This document shows positions 36,755 to 44,806 of a stretch of 64,000 nt of DNA, one piece after another. Within the stretch, counting starts at the first letter, position 1. The number at the start of each line of letters is the position of its first letter. Both the position numbers and the translations under genes were made by a program. Source of the stretch: Calothrix sp. NIES-3974 (GTDB lineage: Bacteria; Cyanobacteriota; Cyanobacteriia; Cyanobacteriales; Nostocaceae); contig NZ_AP018254.1 in the NCBI RefSeq assembly GCF_002368395.1, positions 5,084,001 to 5,148,000 of the forward strand, in the 5' to 3' direction. The notes beneath the pieces are model-generated. The model did no database searches. It saw nothing but the letters and a program-made list of their open reading frames with translations, and was not told the DNA's origin.

Positions 36755-37263
36755 GATTGAATATTGGTTATTTATTATAAGTGAATTTATCGATATAAAA
36801 ATAATTTAATTGATTGAGGATATGCTTGAATTAGACATGAAAATATCTCAATTGTGACTCATAAATTTAGCAAAAAACATCAGTAGTTATACGATGACCA
36901 TATTCAAGATAATGCAAATCTTAATGATGCAGAGCTTAGGTAACTGACTATATTATTTTAAGGTCGTAGCGAGGAATTTAGTCCTAAAATTAAGCACTAT
37001 CAGTACTGAATACAAATAAAAATTTTTAATTTCATAGTGAGGACTTTAGTTCTCAAATTAATCGCTATCAGTTCTTAATAAAAAAAATTAGAATTTTTGT
37101 AACTCTTGCGTAAGTCCTATAGGTAATAAAAAATACTAACAAATAACTCAAATCTTCATCTCCTCAAATCAATAAATACGTGTAAATACTCAACGCCTTT
37201 TTAACATCTATTAGTTATCATGTGGCCGTTTCTGTCGGCTCTCCCAAAATTTTATCAGCCCTC
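36755..37263. other. Spacer upstream of RTX gene and first secreted beta-protein
   Basis: AT-rich, no gene found. Two similar stretches near 36960-37025 and 37030-37085 share TAGCGAGGA-TTTAGT--T and ATTAA-C-CTATCAGT, so there appears to be an imperfect direct duplication of about 60 bp. It should carry divergent promoters. Confidence 0.45.
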
Positions 37264-37749
37264 ATGATTTATCGTTTGCTGCTAGGTTCCATATTAACTA
37301 CTTCTTTTTTAGCTGGATTGACAGTTAGTACCTATGCTGATGATACACCTATATTGGATAACGAAGTAAAGACAGAATGTGAATTATTCAATCCAATCAA
37401 TGGAAGTTTAGCTGCAAGTTTAGATAAAAAAATCCTCAGTAGCGATGAATCATTAGGGGGAACTCCTGCAAGTGTTGAAGTTTCTTGCAATGGAAAAATA
37501 GATATTCAAATATCTGCTCCGACAAAAGAAAGTGGTCCAGGATTATCAGCAGATGCGACTTTATCTTCATCTGCTCAATTTCGTGATTTAACAGTTACTC
37601 CATCCCAACCAGCTATAGATGTACTACCCGACAGTGAAGGGAATGTAGAAGGAACAATTATTATTAATATGTCAGTTAATAATGGGAATCAGCCGTTACA
37701 GCCAGGAAATTATAATTTTAGTGTTACTTTAACTGTGGTACCAAAATAA
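37264..37749 (+). CDS. Secreted beta-rich protein of unknown function, paralogue 1
   Basis: Family not recognised. An ATG at 37264 gives a clean signal peptide, MIYRLLLGSILTTSFLAG, with cleavage near TYA-DD; the GTG at 37222 would add 14 residues in front of it. The mature part of about 135 aa is predicted beta-rich, with two cysteines (TECELF and EVSCNG) that could form a disulfide. It shares a distinct pattern with the next gene: GGTPASVEVSC, then ISAPTKESGPGL, then a closing QPLQPGNYNFSVTLTVVP. The layout resembles immunoglobulin-like pilus or spore-coat-U-type domains. Likely periplasmic or surface exposed. Confidence 0.65.
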   Translation: MIYRLLLGSILTTSFLAGLTVSTYADDTPILDNEVKTECELFNPINGSLAASLDKKILSSDESLGGTPASVEVSCNGKIDIQISAPTKESGPGLSADATLSSSAQFRDLTVTPSQPAIDVLPDSEGNVEGTIIINMSVNNGNQPLQPGNYNFSVTLTVVPK

Positions 37750-37825
37750 TTAGATAGGGATTATTATACTGATTTAAAAATATTGGCAATACATCCAAAA
37801 TACCAGACGCGATATATCACAATAT

Positions 37826-37847
37826 GAGACGCAATATATTGCGTCTC
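37826..37847. repeat. Dispersed palindrome, GAGACG arms with core CAATATATTG
   Basis: GAGACG, CAATATATTG, CGTCTC: a perfect 22-bp palindrome, preceded at 37805 by a broken relative (AGACGCGATATATCAC). It lies between the two paralogous secreted-protein genes and could act as a hairpin in a shared transcript. Confidence 0.85.
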
Positions 37848-37892
37848 TACATGCAAAATTAATTTGTCATACCTATACATGAATTACAAACT

Positions 37893-38342
37893 ATGAATTA
37901 CCAAAAATTCCTATTATTTTTGACTTTAATATTAACTAATCCCTACCTCATCCCAACAGCAAAGGCGGAAAGTAGCCAAATATGCACCTTCACCACCACC
38001 GAACCTGGTGATTTAGTCCGCTCTGGTCAACCACGACCGACTAAATTTGTGACTTTCGCAGATGCTGGTGGTACACCTGTGCAAATGGAAATTACTTGTC
38101 AGGAACCTGCACGGTTAAGCGTTTCCGCACCGATTCAATTGAGTGGACCGGAATTGAATCTGGTGGTATCGGAAACAATTATCACCACTACTACTGGTGC
38201 AACTACAAAGACGGGAGATACTCCTTTGTTATTACCTGTGGGGACAACTGGGGTGACGGTAAATATGGTGATTGATCGGGGACAACGCTTACGTGCTGGT
38301 AGTTATCGGTTTACATTTAAGCTGAATTTTATGCCACAGTAG
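37893..38342 (+). CDS. Secreted beta-rich protein of unknown function, paralogue 2
   Basis: Family not recognised. 149 aa with a signal peptide (MNYQKFLLFLTLILTNPYLI, cleavage near AKA-ES). The mature part parallels paralogue 1: first cysteine in QICTF, then GGTPVQMEITC with the second cysteine, VSAPIQLSGPEL, and the C-terminal RLRAGSYRFTFKLNFMP. Two cysteines and spacing are conserved although overall identity is modest, so this is an old tandem duplication. It lies 143 bp after paralogue 1 on the same strand and is probably co-transcribed. The pair may be structural or adhesive surface proteins; that is inference. Confidence 0.65.
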   Translation: MNYQKFLLFLTLILTNPYLIPTAKAESSQICTFTTTEPGDLVRSGQPRPTKFVTFADAGGTPVQMEITCQEPARLSVSAPIQLSGPELNLVVSETIITTTTGATTKTGDTPLLLPVGTTGVTVNMVIDRGQRLRAGSYRFTFKLNFMPQ

Positions 38343-38376
38343 TATTTTCACTTGTATTTTCTACCCCTGTAAACCC

Positions 38377-38570
38377 ACATTTCTCAAAAAATCCTAAAAC
38401 TTCATAGGGAATAGTCCGTGACGGGAGTAGAAGGAAAATCAATCCGTTACTCAAGGCTGACAACTTAACTTGTGAGAAATTCAGGATAAAGTGCTATACT
38501 TGTAGGGTTGTCGTAGACTAGTGCTACTACGTGCCTTTTTTCACCCATCAAAATTAGCGTGCTTAAGTAA
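38377..38570. repeat. Composite of fold-back element copy D plus GTAGTAGC repeat
   Basis: Fold-back copy D occupies 38377-38484 (ends ACATTTCTCAAAAAATCCTA and TTGTGAGAAATTCAGG). The reversed GTAGTAGC-type repeat follows at 38505-38570 (GCTACTACGTGCC, then CACCCATCAAAATTA). It is the mirror image of the composite at 26140-26374, which shows that the two parts can travel or persist as one unit. Confidence 0.75.
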
Positions 38571-38810
38571 GTAGGTGGGTGGTGGAAATTGTCGTTAAAA
38601 TCTCTCTACGCCAAATGGTTGGCTACATTGTGGTTTTATGTTTAATTGCACCTAGCTACTTACTAGTATTGAATACTTATACTATATAAAATATTCAAAT
38701 TTTTTTTGTCAATAATCAGTAATTTATCTGAAGTCAAAAAATCCGAAATATTCCGCAGGTAAAGTATTAGAACACAAGATTATATTCGAGACACATCGAA
38801 AAAAAGTTAC

Positions 38811-39575
38811 ATGCTAATCCGAATTATCTTGATGTCTCTAAGCTGTTTAACGGTTATAAGTTGTGCAGCGAATGCAAGGGTTTCCCTATCATCAGAACTG
38901 ACTGAACAACCGCTAAATTTGACTAGTAGAGATGAAAAAATCCCAGCAAATATTACAAGTAAAGCGGGGAATTTCAATTCTTTAGAAACGCCAGATTTAG
39001 TGAACAAAAATGCTGAAACTAGTTCATTTTTATCTGGAAAATCTGTCTCCCAGGTATCAGGAAATTCAATAAACCCAGAAGCTAAACAGGTTAAAAACTT
39101 TGACCGCAAAATTGCTACTGGAATAACTAATCCAGTTACTGTGGGTGGTTATATGACCCTGACCCCAACTGGACAGACAAATGCTCTAAATAATCCATTA
39201 TATGAACTCCGTCTTTATCTGAATGGACAGCTTGTTGATAGCTTTATGACTGTTTCGGGACGAGCATATACTCAGAGTCGAAATCGTCATCAGAGTGGAA
39301 CAGAAGCTCCGTTACCGGATGGAAGATATAGAGTTGCAACAAGAGTAGTACCGGGAACGATTCCAGAAGCAGGCGATCGCTTTCTTCCGATTCAACCATT
39401 ATTTAGGACTAGACGGACTGCTTTGGGATTCCATGTTGATCCATCTTTTAACAAAAATAATGGTGAGGATGGAACATCGGGGTGTATCGGATTAGTGAGT
39501 AAAGAGGATTTGGATCGGTTTTTAAGCTTTGTGCGTACCCATCGACCCCAATTCATCGATGTCAAAATTCAATGA
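38811..39575 (+). CDS. L,D-transpeptidase (YkuD-type) lipoprotein
   Basis: A 254-aa cell-wall enzyme that would form 3-3 cross-links or attach proteins to peptidoglycan. The N-terminus MLIRIILMSLSCLTVISC ends in a lipobox (VISC), so the mature protein starts at C18 and is membrane anchored. A variable linker (about 19-110) leads to the catalytic domain. Its conserved histidine is in LGFHVDP (about residue 207) and the catalytic cysteine is C225 in GTSGCIGL, the YkuD signature. The size and motif spacing agree with cyanobacterial members. It lies upstream of the SH3 gene on the same strand, 44 bp apart, which suggests a wall-related operon. Confidence 0.85.
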   Translation: MLIRIILMSLSCLTVISCAANARVSLSSELTEQPLNLTSRDEKIPANITSKAGNFNSLETPDLVNKNAETSSFLSGKSVSQVSGNSINPEAKQVKNFDRKIATGITNPVTVGGYMTLTPTGQTNALNNPLYELRLYLNGQLVDSFMTVSGRAYTQSRNRHQSGTEAPLPDGRYRVATRVVPGTIPEAGDRFLPIQPLFRTRRTALGFHVDPSFNKNNGEDGTSGCIGLVSKEDLDRFLSFVRTHRPQFIDVKIQ

Positions 39576-39619
39576 TGATTTGAACTTTTTTAATCAACTA
39601 ATTTTAGGAGTTATCTACC

Positions 39620-39988
39620 ATGTCTAAATCTAAAGTTGTCCAAGCGTTGATGGTTGCTGCTGTAGTTGCAACTTCTGCGTTACCTGCAAGTGCTACTTCT
39701 TTCAAATCCACTCAGGATAATTCTACCAATTTAAGCTTCCCCCGCAACCGGGAGGGAGTATTGGTTAGTCAAAGAGGAGGATATACCTATGCTTGTACCA
39801 GGGATCGCGATGGTCGCTTGAATATGCGCAGTGGTCCAGGAACCAGATTCCGTCAGGTATCCCAAGTTCCTAACGGTGCTGTTGTTAGTATTGTGGATGT
39901 GACTGAAGTTCCGATTGCTGGCTTCTATTGGTATAAAATTTCGTTCAACAACCGTGTTGGTTGGGTTCGTGGAGATTTTATCTGCTAG
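39620..39988 (+). CDS. Secreted bacterial SH3-domain protein
   Basis: 122 aa. Residues 1-26 form a signal peptide (SKSKVVQALMVAAVVATSAL, cleavage after ASA). The rest is one SH3b domain (about 50-120) with the typical LNMRSGPGTRFRQVSQVPNG and closing WYKISFNNRVGWVRGDFI. SH3b domains bind peptidoglycan stems or target enzymes to the wall. One cysteine opens the domain (YACTR) and another is the last residue, so a disulfide closing the fold is plausible. Strong Shine-Dalgarno TAGGAG at 39605-39610. It follows the L,D-transpeptidase gene closely and ends before a HIP1-made terminator. Confidence 0.85.
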   Translation: MSKSKVVQALMVAAVVATSALPASATSFKSTQDNSTNLSFPRNREGVLVSQRGGYTYACTRDRDGRLNMRSGPGTRFRQVSQVPNGAVVSIVDVTEVPIAGFYWYKISFNNRVGWVRGDFIC

Positions 39989-40028
39989 TTTTTATGTAAA
40001 TTCCCGTTAGAAATTATATTTGCCTTCG

Positions 40029-40059
40029 GGCGATCGCAATTCAGCGATCGCCTGTATTT
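40029..40059 (+). terminator. Terminator-like hairpin built from two HIP1 octamers
   Basis: GGCGATCGC (40029-40037) pairs perfectly with GCGATCGCC (40044-40052) over a six-base loop AATTCA and is followed by TGTATTTTT. Both arms contain the HIP1 sequence GCGATCGC. It lies 41 bp after the stop codon of the SH3 gene, where an intrinsic terminator is expected. Confidence 0.7.
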
Positions 40060-40446
40060 TTGAGTGCTGATGCAAAATTAAATATATATTTTCCGCAGCG
40101 TTAGCTGCGTAAACGCGTAGCGTGTCTGAAGAACTTGGAACGTTGGTAAAGCCTTCTCGAAGAGTAGCATAAGTCCTTCGGACAGACTTCGCCAACGCAA
40201 ATATTTCAGCGTTTCGGGATGTCAAATTAATTTTGCACTGCTACTTACAAGCCTTTATCATACACCCATCTCTGAGTTCAGAGTTTTTTATTTTTATCCT
40301 CAACACTGAATACATGGGACGCAGTTAAATTGGTATAGTTTGCGGTACAGCTTTTGAGAAAAAATAGCTGTATTTGTAAGGTAGAGATTGTTCAATACAA
40401 TCCGACGTTAGCTAGTTCGTTTGAAGGCTAAAATGGGAGGATTGAA
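40060..40446. other. Spacer after the SH3 gene
   Basis: Contains a GC-rich dispersed sequence at about 40090-40210 (GCGTTAGCTGCGTAAACGC, CCTTCTCGAAGAG, GTCCTTCGGACAGACTTCGCC) of the kind scattered through Nostocales genomes; CCTTCGG and the TTCGAAGAG motifs fold back. No gene was found. The start of the next gene has the Shine-Dalgarno GGGAGG at 40436-40441. Confidence 0.45.
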
Positions 40447-40926
40447 ATGACTACGCTTATTGATAAACTCGAACAACTTAAAGAAAAAGTTCCCAGGGAA
40501 GATTGGCCGATTATTGACTGGGGTGTCATGGTAATCCAACATAAACTGGATCACAATCAAGAATTTATCCAGCAAATATATCAGGAAATTAAATTAAGAT
40601 TAAAATCTATTAATTGGATTTCCGGAAAACCTGTTGAGTGTCTTTTGGATGAACTAGAGTTTATGTATGAACAAAGCTTTGCTCTCCATCAAGTAGGGGA
40701 AGATGGTTTATTGCTAGTTAAAACATATATTCCCGAAATTAAAGACAGTTTCTACCAATCTTATCAGGATTGTAATACTCTAATAAATCAATTAGTGCAG
40801 TATTATCAAGATAGATGTGAAGAAGATAATCAAAAATCCCAAAATTCTCCAACTCCAAAAGAGTATATTTCTTATCAAGTTAGTTCTCAAATCTGTAAAG
40901 CAATCAGCGAAAGTCTAACTAGGTAA
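40447..40926 (+). CDS. Hypothetical acidic, helical protein (159 aa)
   Basis: Not recognised. The ATG at 40447 follows a good Shine-Dalgarno (GGGAGGATTGAAATG). The protein is acidic, without signal peptide or membrane segment, and predicted mostly alpha-helical (LIDKLEQLKEKVP at the start, DELEFMYEQSFAL in the middle, DSFYQSYQDCNTLINQLVQYY toward the end). It has a hydrophilic linker (about 128-140) and a short final helix. It converges on the membrane protein gene at 41003 with 76 bp between stops. Codon use and composition are like the neighbouring genes, so it is probably a real cytoplasmic protein. Confidence 0.7.
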   Translation: MTTLIDKLEQLKEKVPREDWPIIDWGVMVIQHKLDHNQEFIQQIYQEIKLRLKSINWISGKPVECLLDELEFMYEQSFALHQVGEDGLLLVKTYIPEIKDSFYQSYQDCNTLINQLVQYYQDRCEEDNQKSQNSPTPKEYISYQVSSQICKAISESLTR

Positions 40927-41002
40927 GAGACTGAAATTCTCTATAATCTTTTAATATCTAGAGAGAGTTAATATCTAACTTTTGTAGAAACTTCTTTATT
41001 GG

Positions 41003-42217
41003 CTATCCATCAGAAGGTCGAGAAATAACGCTTTCTGAAGAAATGCGTTTAGCTGTTTGTATTCCAGATTCATATTCTTGCATAACATCTCTATTGATAA
41101 AATCTTCGATGTCTTGGATTAACTTAACAATGGTATTATTTTCATCTTTATCATCTTTTGGTAATAGTTTTCTGAGAGTTATTAATAATAGGTTAACCTG
41201 AATATCGAAAAGTTCTCTTTTAAGAATATTCCATTTTTGTTGAGATTCTTGAAAATGAGTGATAATAGTACTTTCAGGAGTAGTTTGATTATCTGAAGTA
41301 TCATAATTGGCGTTTAAACGTAAAATTTCTGCATCACCTCTTTGTAGTAAGTCTATTGTTTTCAGGCTATCACCAGTCTTACTCATATCCGCAAGAAGAT
41401 GATTTTTTAGAGAATACATTTTCCGAACTATTTGCCGTGAGTCTGGTGATGATTCTATCACTTGATTCATTTCTATTGTTAATAACTGATATTCCAAGCA
41501 ATCGATATAGTTTTCTAGGTTTTTAGTACGTTCCTCAAGTCCGCTTGTCTTTTGGTCGATATTTTCTTGTAACACAGTTTTTAGGTCAGGATGTCCCACA
41601 CTAATTTCATCACCTATCCCGATTAACTTTCTGATTTGTTGTTCTAATTTTTCTTTCAAGGTTGTTGATTTATCTTTTTCTACTTCCAGACCTATCTGTT
41701 TCTCAAGTTGCGACTGAATGTCATTCTTGACTTTCTCTTTTTCTTCCTGTTTGAGTATTTCGGTCAGAATATCTTTGACTGCAAAAGCAGCAAAAATAGA
41801 AGCGATCGCAAATAATACAGGAAATGTTATCTGAGCAAATAAATCTCCTTTTGCTTTGTTTATTTCATCTTGCGCTGCTTGCTGTAGTTGTCGATTAACT
41901 TCTATTGTCACCTGCTTTTCAATGTATGCTTGTGCAAATTCCGAATTCTCTATTGCGATCGCATTTCCAGAAGTAGATGGCTGATTATTTTTTCGCTCTG
42001 AAGGATTTGTTCCCTGTTGATTAAGTTTTGTTTCCAGAGTCTGAATTCTAGAGGTAATTTCTGAAGCCTTTCCCAGTAACACTAGAGAAGGTAAAATACT
42101 GATTAATACAATTATTAAAGCTGGTAGATAGGACAAAGTAACGAACCAAACAGGTCGCTTAAAAGTCGGATTTTGGGAATCACTAGAATTTAATTTATCA
42201 TTTCGATTATCTGCCAT
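41003..42217 (-). CDS. Membrane protein with long coiled-coil region, unknown function
   Basis: Not recognised. 404 aa. Two hydrophobic segments are visible: PVWFVTLSYLPALIIVLISI with following LPSLVLLG (about residues 22-50), and LFAQITFPVLFAIASIFAAF (about 128-148). Between them is a segment with a predicted helix (EITSRIQTLETKLNQQ) and a Ser/Asn-rich linker. After the second helix a long charged coiled coil runs from about 150 to 260, followed by a mainly helical C-terminal domain (about 260-380). With both ends cytoplasmic, the large helical part would face the cytoplasm. It starts 11 bp after the zinc-ribbon gene, so both should be translated from one message. No enzyme motif seen. Confidence 0.72.
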   Translation of the reverse strand: MADNRNDKLNSSDSQNPTFKRPVWFVTLSYLPALIIVLISILPSLVLLGKASEITSRIQTLETKLNQQGTNPSERKNNQPSTSGNAIAIENSEFAQAYIEKQVTIEVNRQLQQAAQDEINKAKGDLFAQITFPVLFAIASIFAAFAVKDILTEILKQEEKEKVKNDIQSQLEKQIGLEVEKDKSTTLKEKLEQQIRKLIGIGDEISVGHPDLKTVLQENIDQKTSGLEERTKNLENYIDCLEYQLLTIEMNQVIESSPDSRQIVRKMYSLKNHLLADMSKTGDSLKTIDLLQRGDAEILRLNANYDTSDNQTTPESTIITHFQESQQKWNILKRELFDIQVNLLLITLRKLLPKDDKDENNTIVKLIQDIEDFINRDVMQEYESGIQTAKRISSESVISRPSDG

Positions 42218-42228
42218 TTTTAAACCCT

Positions 42229-42603
42229 TTACTCTTCACTAATTTCAATTATTTTCATTAAAATCTCCGTTTGCTCAGGGGATGTATTCCTGATTCGACT
42301 GACCATTAAAGACGCAGTTGCTCGGTTGACATGAATTTCTTGTGCAAGTTTGCGAACACTAATATCGCGATTTAGTTTACAAAGCAGTAAAATTGCTTGA
42401 AACCATTTGCGTAAATCCACATGGGTTTGATGAAATATAGTCCCAACCGTAACACTATAGGAAGTAAAGCAACTATTACAACGGTATCTGTGTTCATTTT
42501 TATACATTGTGGCTTTATCTGAACCACAGTATGGACAGATTGGTGTCCCGTTCCAACGAATTTTTTCTAGATACACGAGACACTCTTCATGAGTCTTAAA
42601 CAT
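42229..42603 (-). CDS. Stand-alone IS1595-type zinc-ribbon/HTH protein (possible domesticated regulator)
   Basis: 124 aa. The zinc ribbon CPYCGSDKATMYKNEHRYRC followed by NSC, then SYSVTVGTIFHQTHVDLRKW, is the N-terminal module of IS1595/IS1016-family transposases. A helix-turn-helix follows (DISVRKLAQEIHVNRATASL). The DDE/DDN catalytic domain that should come next is absent; the ORF ends at residue 124 with a stop, and only 11 bp later the membrane gene begins. There are no terminal inverted repeats around it. It may be a truncated transposase or a domesticated DNA-binding protein in an operon with 41003-42217. The ATG at 42603 is used; the Shine-Dalgarno is weak. Confidence 0.75.
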   Translation of the reverse strand: MFKTHEECLVYLEKIRWNGTPICPYCGSDKATMYKNEHRYRCNSCFTSYSVTVGTIFHQTHVDLRKWFQAILLLCKLNRDISVRKLAQEIHVNRATASLMVSRIRNTSPEQTEILMKIIEISEE

Positions 42604-42950
42604 TATACTTTTACTCTCAAGTCGTGACGAGAAAAATCTTCCAAGTCAGACATTAAAAGCAGCAGTCTGGAAAACCCATACAAATTACACACAAATGTTA
42701 TAAGCTTTATTACTTAATATAAACTTGTGTAATATATTACGATTAATGAATAGATGATTGGGCGATCGCATCGCAGTTATAAATAGAATTAACTACAGCA
42801 ATCCTATTTAAGTTGTGAAAAATAGCGTGCTGTTGACTGAGGAGTGTTAAGCGTCAACTGTCAACCGTAACCCTACATGTAAGATTTCACAAATCCCGCT
42901 CAGACTGCTGTATAAACTAGTGATTATTGGGATGGTGATATAAACCTGAT
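42604..42950. other. Spacer with CTATAGCARTC-type MITE
   Basis: No gene. A fold-back element of about 120 bp occupies 42793-42913 and is closely related to 56983-57113. The upstream 190 bp are AT-rich and should contain the promoter of the zinc-ribbon/membrane pair. Confidence 0.5.
42793..42913. repeat. MITE-like element, CTAYAGCARTCC ends, copy 1
   Basis: Ends are CTACAGCAATCC and, inverted, AGACTGCTGTA. Inside are TTAAGT-GTGAAAAAT, GTTGACTG, GTCAACTGTCAACCGTAACC and AACCCTACAT-TAAGATTTCACAAAT, all shared with the copy at 56983-57113. No coding capacity. Confidence 0.75.
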
Positions 42951-44705
42951 CTAACACCGATACAACTGATAGGGGATACCAATTCGATAATGGTGATTTT
43001 GATCGATGTTACACAGGTTTTTGGTGTCAGTAGTAATAATTTGGGTGGGGTAGTCCCGTCTTCTACGTCCAGGAGCAAAGACCCAAAGGTTGATATGGGG
43101 GGTTTTGATGGTTTCTAATTGGGCTAGATTTTGCCAAAATTGGGAAAAGTCGGTGGATTGTTGAAGGAGGGCAAATTTGGTATAATTTTGATATTTTGGG
43201 GGAGTTGCTAATGCAAAGCTGAGTCCTAGGGCTATGTCTTGATAGTTATGATAGCCCATGATGATTAGGGTAGGTTTGGATTGTTCTAAAAATAGGTTAG
43301 TGGCAGTTTTTTCTGGTAAGAATGGTTTTTGAAATACAAGATTATGGTTAACTAAAATGCTGCTTGTTATACTGAGGGTAATGATAATTAATAGTGTTGT
43401 GTTTGGGGATGGGTTCAGATAGTTTTGCAGATTTTTGAAGGTTTTTTTAGGGCTGTTCTGTAAATATTTTTCCCGATTACTATTTTCTGATTGGTTTAAT
43501 TGATGTTTGAGAATTTTCTTATCTAAAGTTGCTGCAATCAAAATAATTGCACTAGGATACCAAATAAAGCTGTAGCGAGGTACGGAGGTAATATCTTTTT
43601 GAAAAACATAGCTAATTATCAATATTTCTAGAATTAAACACCCGGTAATCCCAATAAATGTGAAAGTAATGGTATTCGTTTTTTGAGATTTGAGTAATTG
43701 TCTTAATCTGGTTGGAAAAAAGTTACCAAACCACAATCCGAATACTAACATTGTGATTGCACTGGGAATTGTTACTAGTAACGGTTGATGTTCTACTGGT
43801 AAGGCAATAATCATTAATAACCAGTTGAGAATAGTGTGATAAATTGGTGCAATATGTTGGGGTTGAGATAGCCAATCTGTTTCTGAGGCTTTACTGTGGG
43901 TGAGGAGATTGGTTAACCAGGGTATATAGCTACAAGTAATAACAATTATGGATATACCTAAGCCAATCAGATTTGTTTTGAGGTGGGATATTTGCTGACG
44001 ATGTTTGCTAATAAATCCTAAATGTGTGACAATTTGGGCAATCACTACTAAAATCATAAAGTAATGGGTATATAAACCCAAGCTACTTACCAAAATCCAA
44101 CTACACCATAACCACCATCTCGGTTTACCCCGAATCAAAGCATCCTGTTGAATTCGGATTTGAGCGATTAAAGCTAGGGTAATCATCAAAATCGGTAAAG
44201 TGTAATGACGTGCTTCCTGGGATAAATAGACCCCAAAGGGGGAAACAGCCATTACCATTGCTGCAATTAATCCGGTGGTGGGAGAAAAAGCTAGACGAGT
44301 AAGTACGTAGGTTGATGCGATCGCGCTTACTCCAAATATTGCTGGTAGCAAGCGTAATCCCATCACCCAGTTAATTCCTGCAAGTTGCAACCATCCCATC
44401 CATCTATGCATTGCACAAAAAAATAGGGGTGGATGGGTGGATTGACTTATCAGGTTTTGGGTGATTTGTCTACAACTTGTCGGTTGATAGGTAAATATTT
44501 CCTGTACCTGGGTAATGCTGATAACTTGGTTCAGGGACAATAAGTGGTAATTTTTACCTAGGCTAAAAATGGCTGTAATTACTTCGTCTAACCATAGGGG
44601 TTTTAAATCTAGATTCCATAGCCGTAATAATAGCCCAAGAATGAGAATTCCTGTTAAACCCAAGTAATGATAGGGATGTAGGGGGGATGTTTGCTGGGAA
44701 GCCAA
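42951..44705 (-). CDS. PMT/ArnT-like membrane glycosyltransferase
   Basis: A polytopic inner-membrane protein of 584 aa with 11 or more transmembrane helices (first at about 14-34). Shortly after comes the family motif WLDEVITAIFSLG, whose acidic pair is thought to be catalytic in GT39/GT83 enzymes. THPPLFFCAMHRWMG and SYVLTRLAFSPTTGLIAAMV-type stretches match the dolichyl-phosphate-mannose-protein mannosyltransferase-like superfamily (PMT_2). A periplasmic C-terminal domain of about 130 aa follows the last helix. These proteins transfer sugars from lipid carriers to lipids, polysaccharides or proteins on the periplasmic side; the acceptor is unknown. No partner glycan genes are adjacent. Confidence 0.82.
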   Translation of the reverse strand: MASQQTSPLHPYHYLGLTGILILGLLLRLWNLDLKPLWLDEVITAIFSLGKNYHLLSLNQVISITQVQEIFTYQPTSCRQITQNLISQSTHPPLFFCAMHRWMGWLQLAGINWVMGLRLLPAIFGVSAIASTYVLTRLAFSPTTGLIAAMVMAVSPFGVYLSQEARHYTLPILMITLALIAQIRIQQDALIRGKPRWWLWCSWILVSSLGLYTHYFMILVVIAQIVTHLGFISKHRQQISHLKTNLIGLGISIIVITCSYIPWLTNLLTHSKASETDWLSQPQHIAPIYHTILNWLLMIIALPVEHQPLLVTIPSAITMLVFGLWFGNFFPTRLRQLLKSQKTNTITFTFIGITGCLILEILIISYVFQKDITSVPRYSFIWYPSAIILIAATLDKKILKHQLNQSENSNREKYLQNSPKKTFKNLQNYLNPSPNTTLLIIITLSITSSILVNHNLVFQKPFLPEKTATNLFLEQSKPTLIIMGYHNYQDIALGLSFALATPPKYQNYTKFALLQQSTDFSQFWQNLAQLETIKTPHINLWVFAPGRRRRDYPTQIITTDTKNLCNIDQNHHYRIGIPYQLYRC

Positions 44706-44776
44706 TCGTCGTGGTCAGGAGTTTACAATTAGACCCGTTATTCAACGGATTTAGTAGGAATTATATCACCTGACGG

Positions 44777-44803
44777 TAGAGACGACCCGATGGGTCGTCT
44801 CTA
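44777..44803. repeat. Dispersed palindrome, TAGAGACG arms with GACCCGATGGGTC core
   Basis: TAGAGACGACCC / GGGTCGTCTCTA around GAT, 27 bp, 4 bp before the stop codon (minus strand) of the ferredoxin-like gene. It could serve as a terminator hairpin for that gene. Confidence 0.85.
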
Positions 44804-44806
44804 TAT

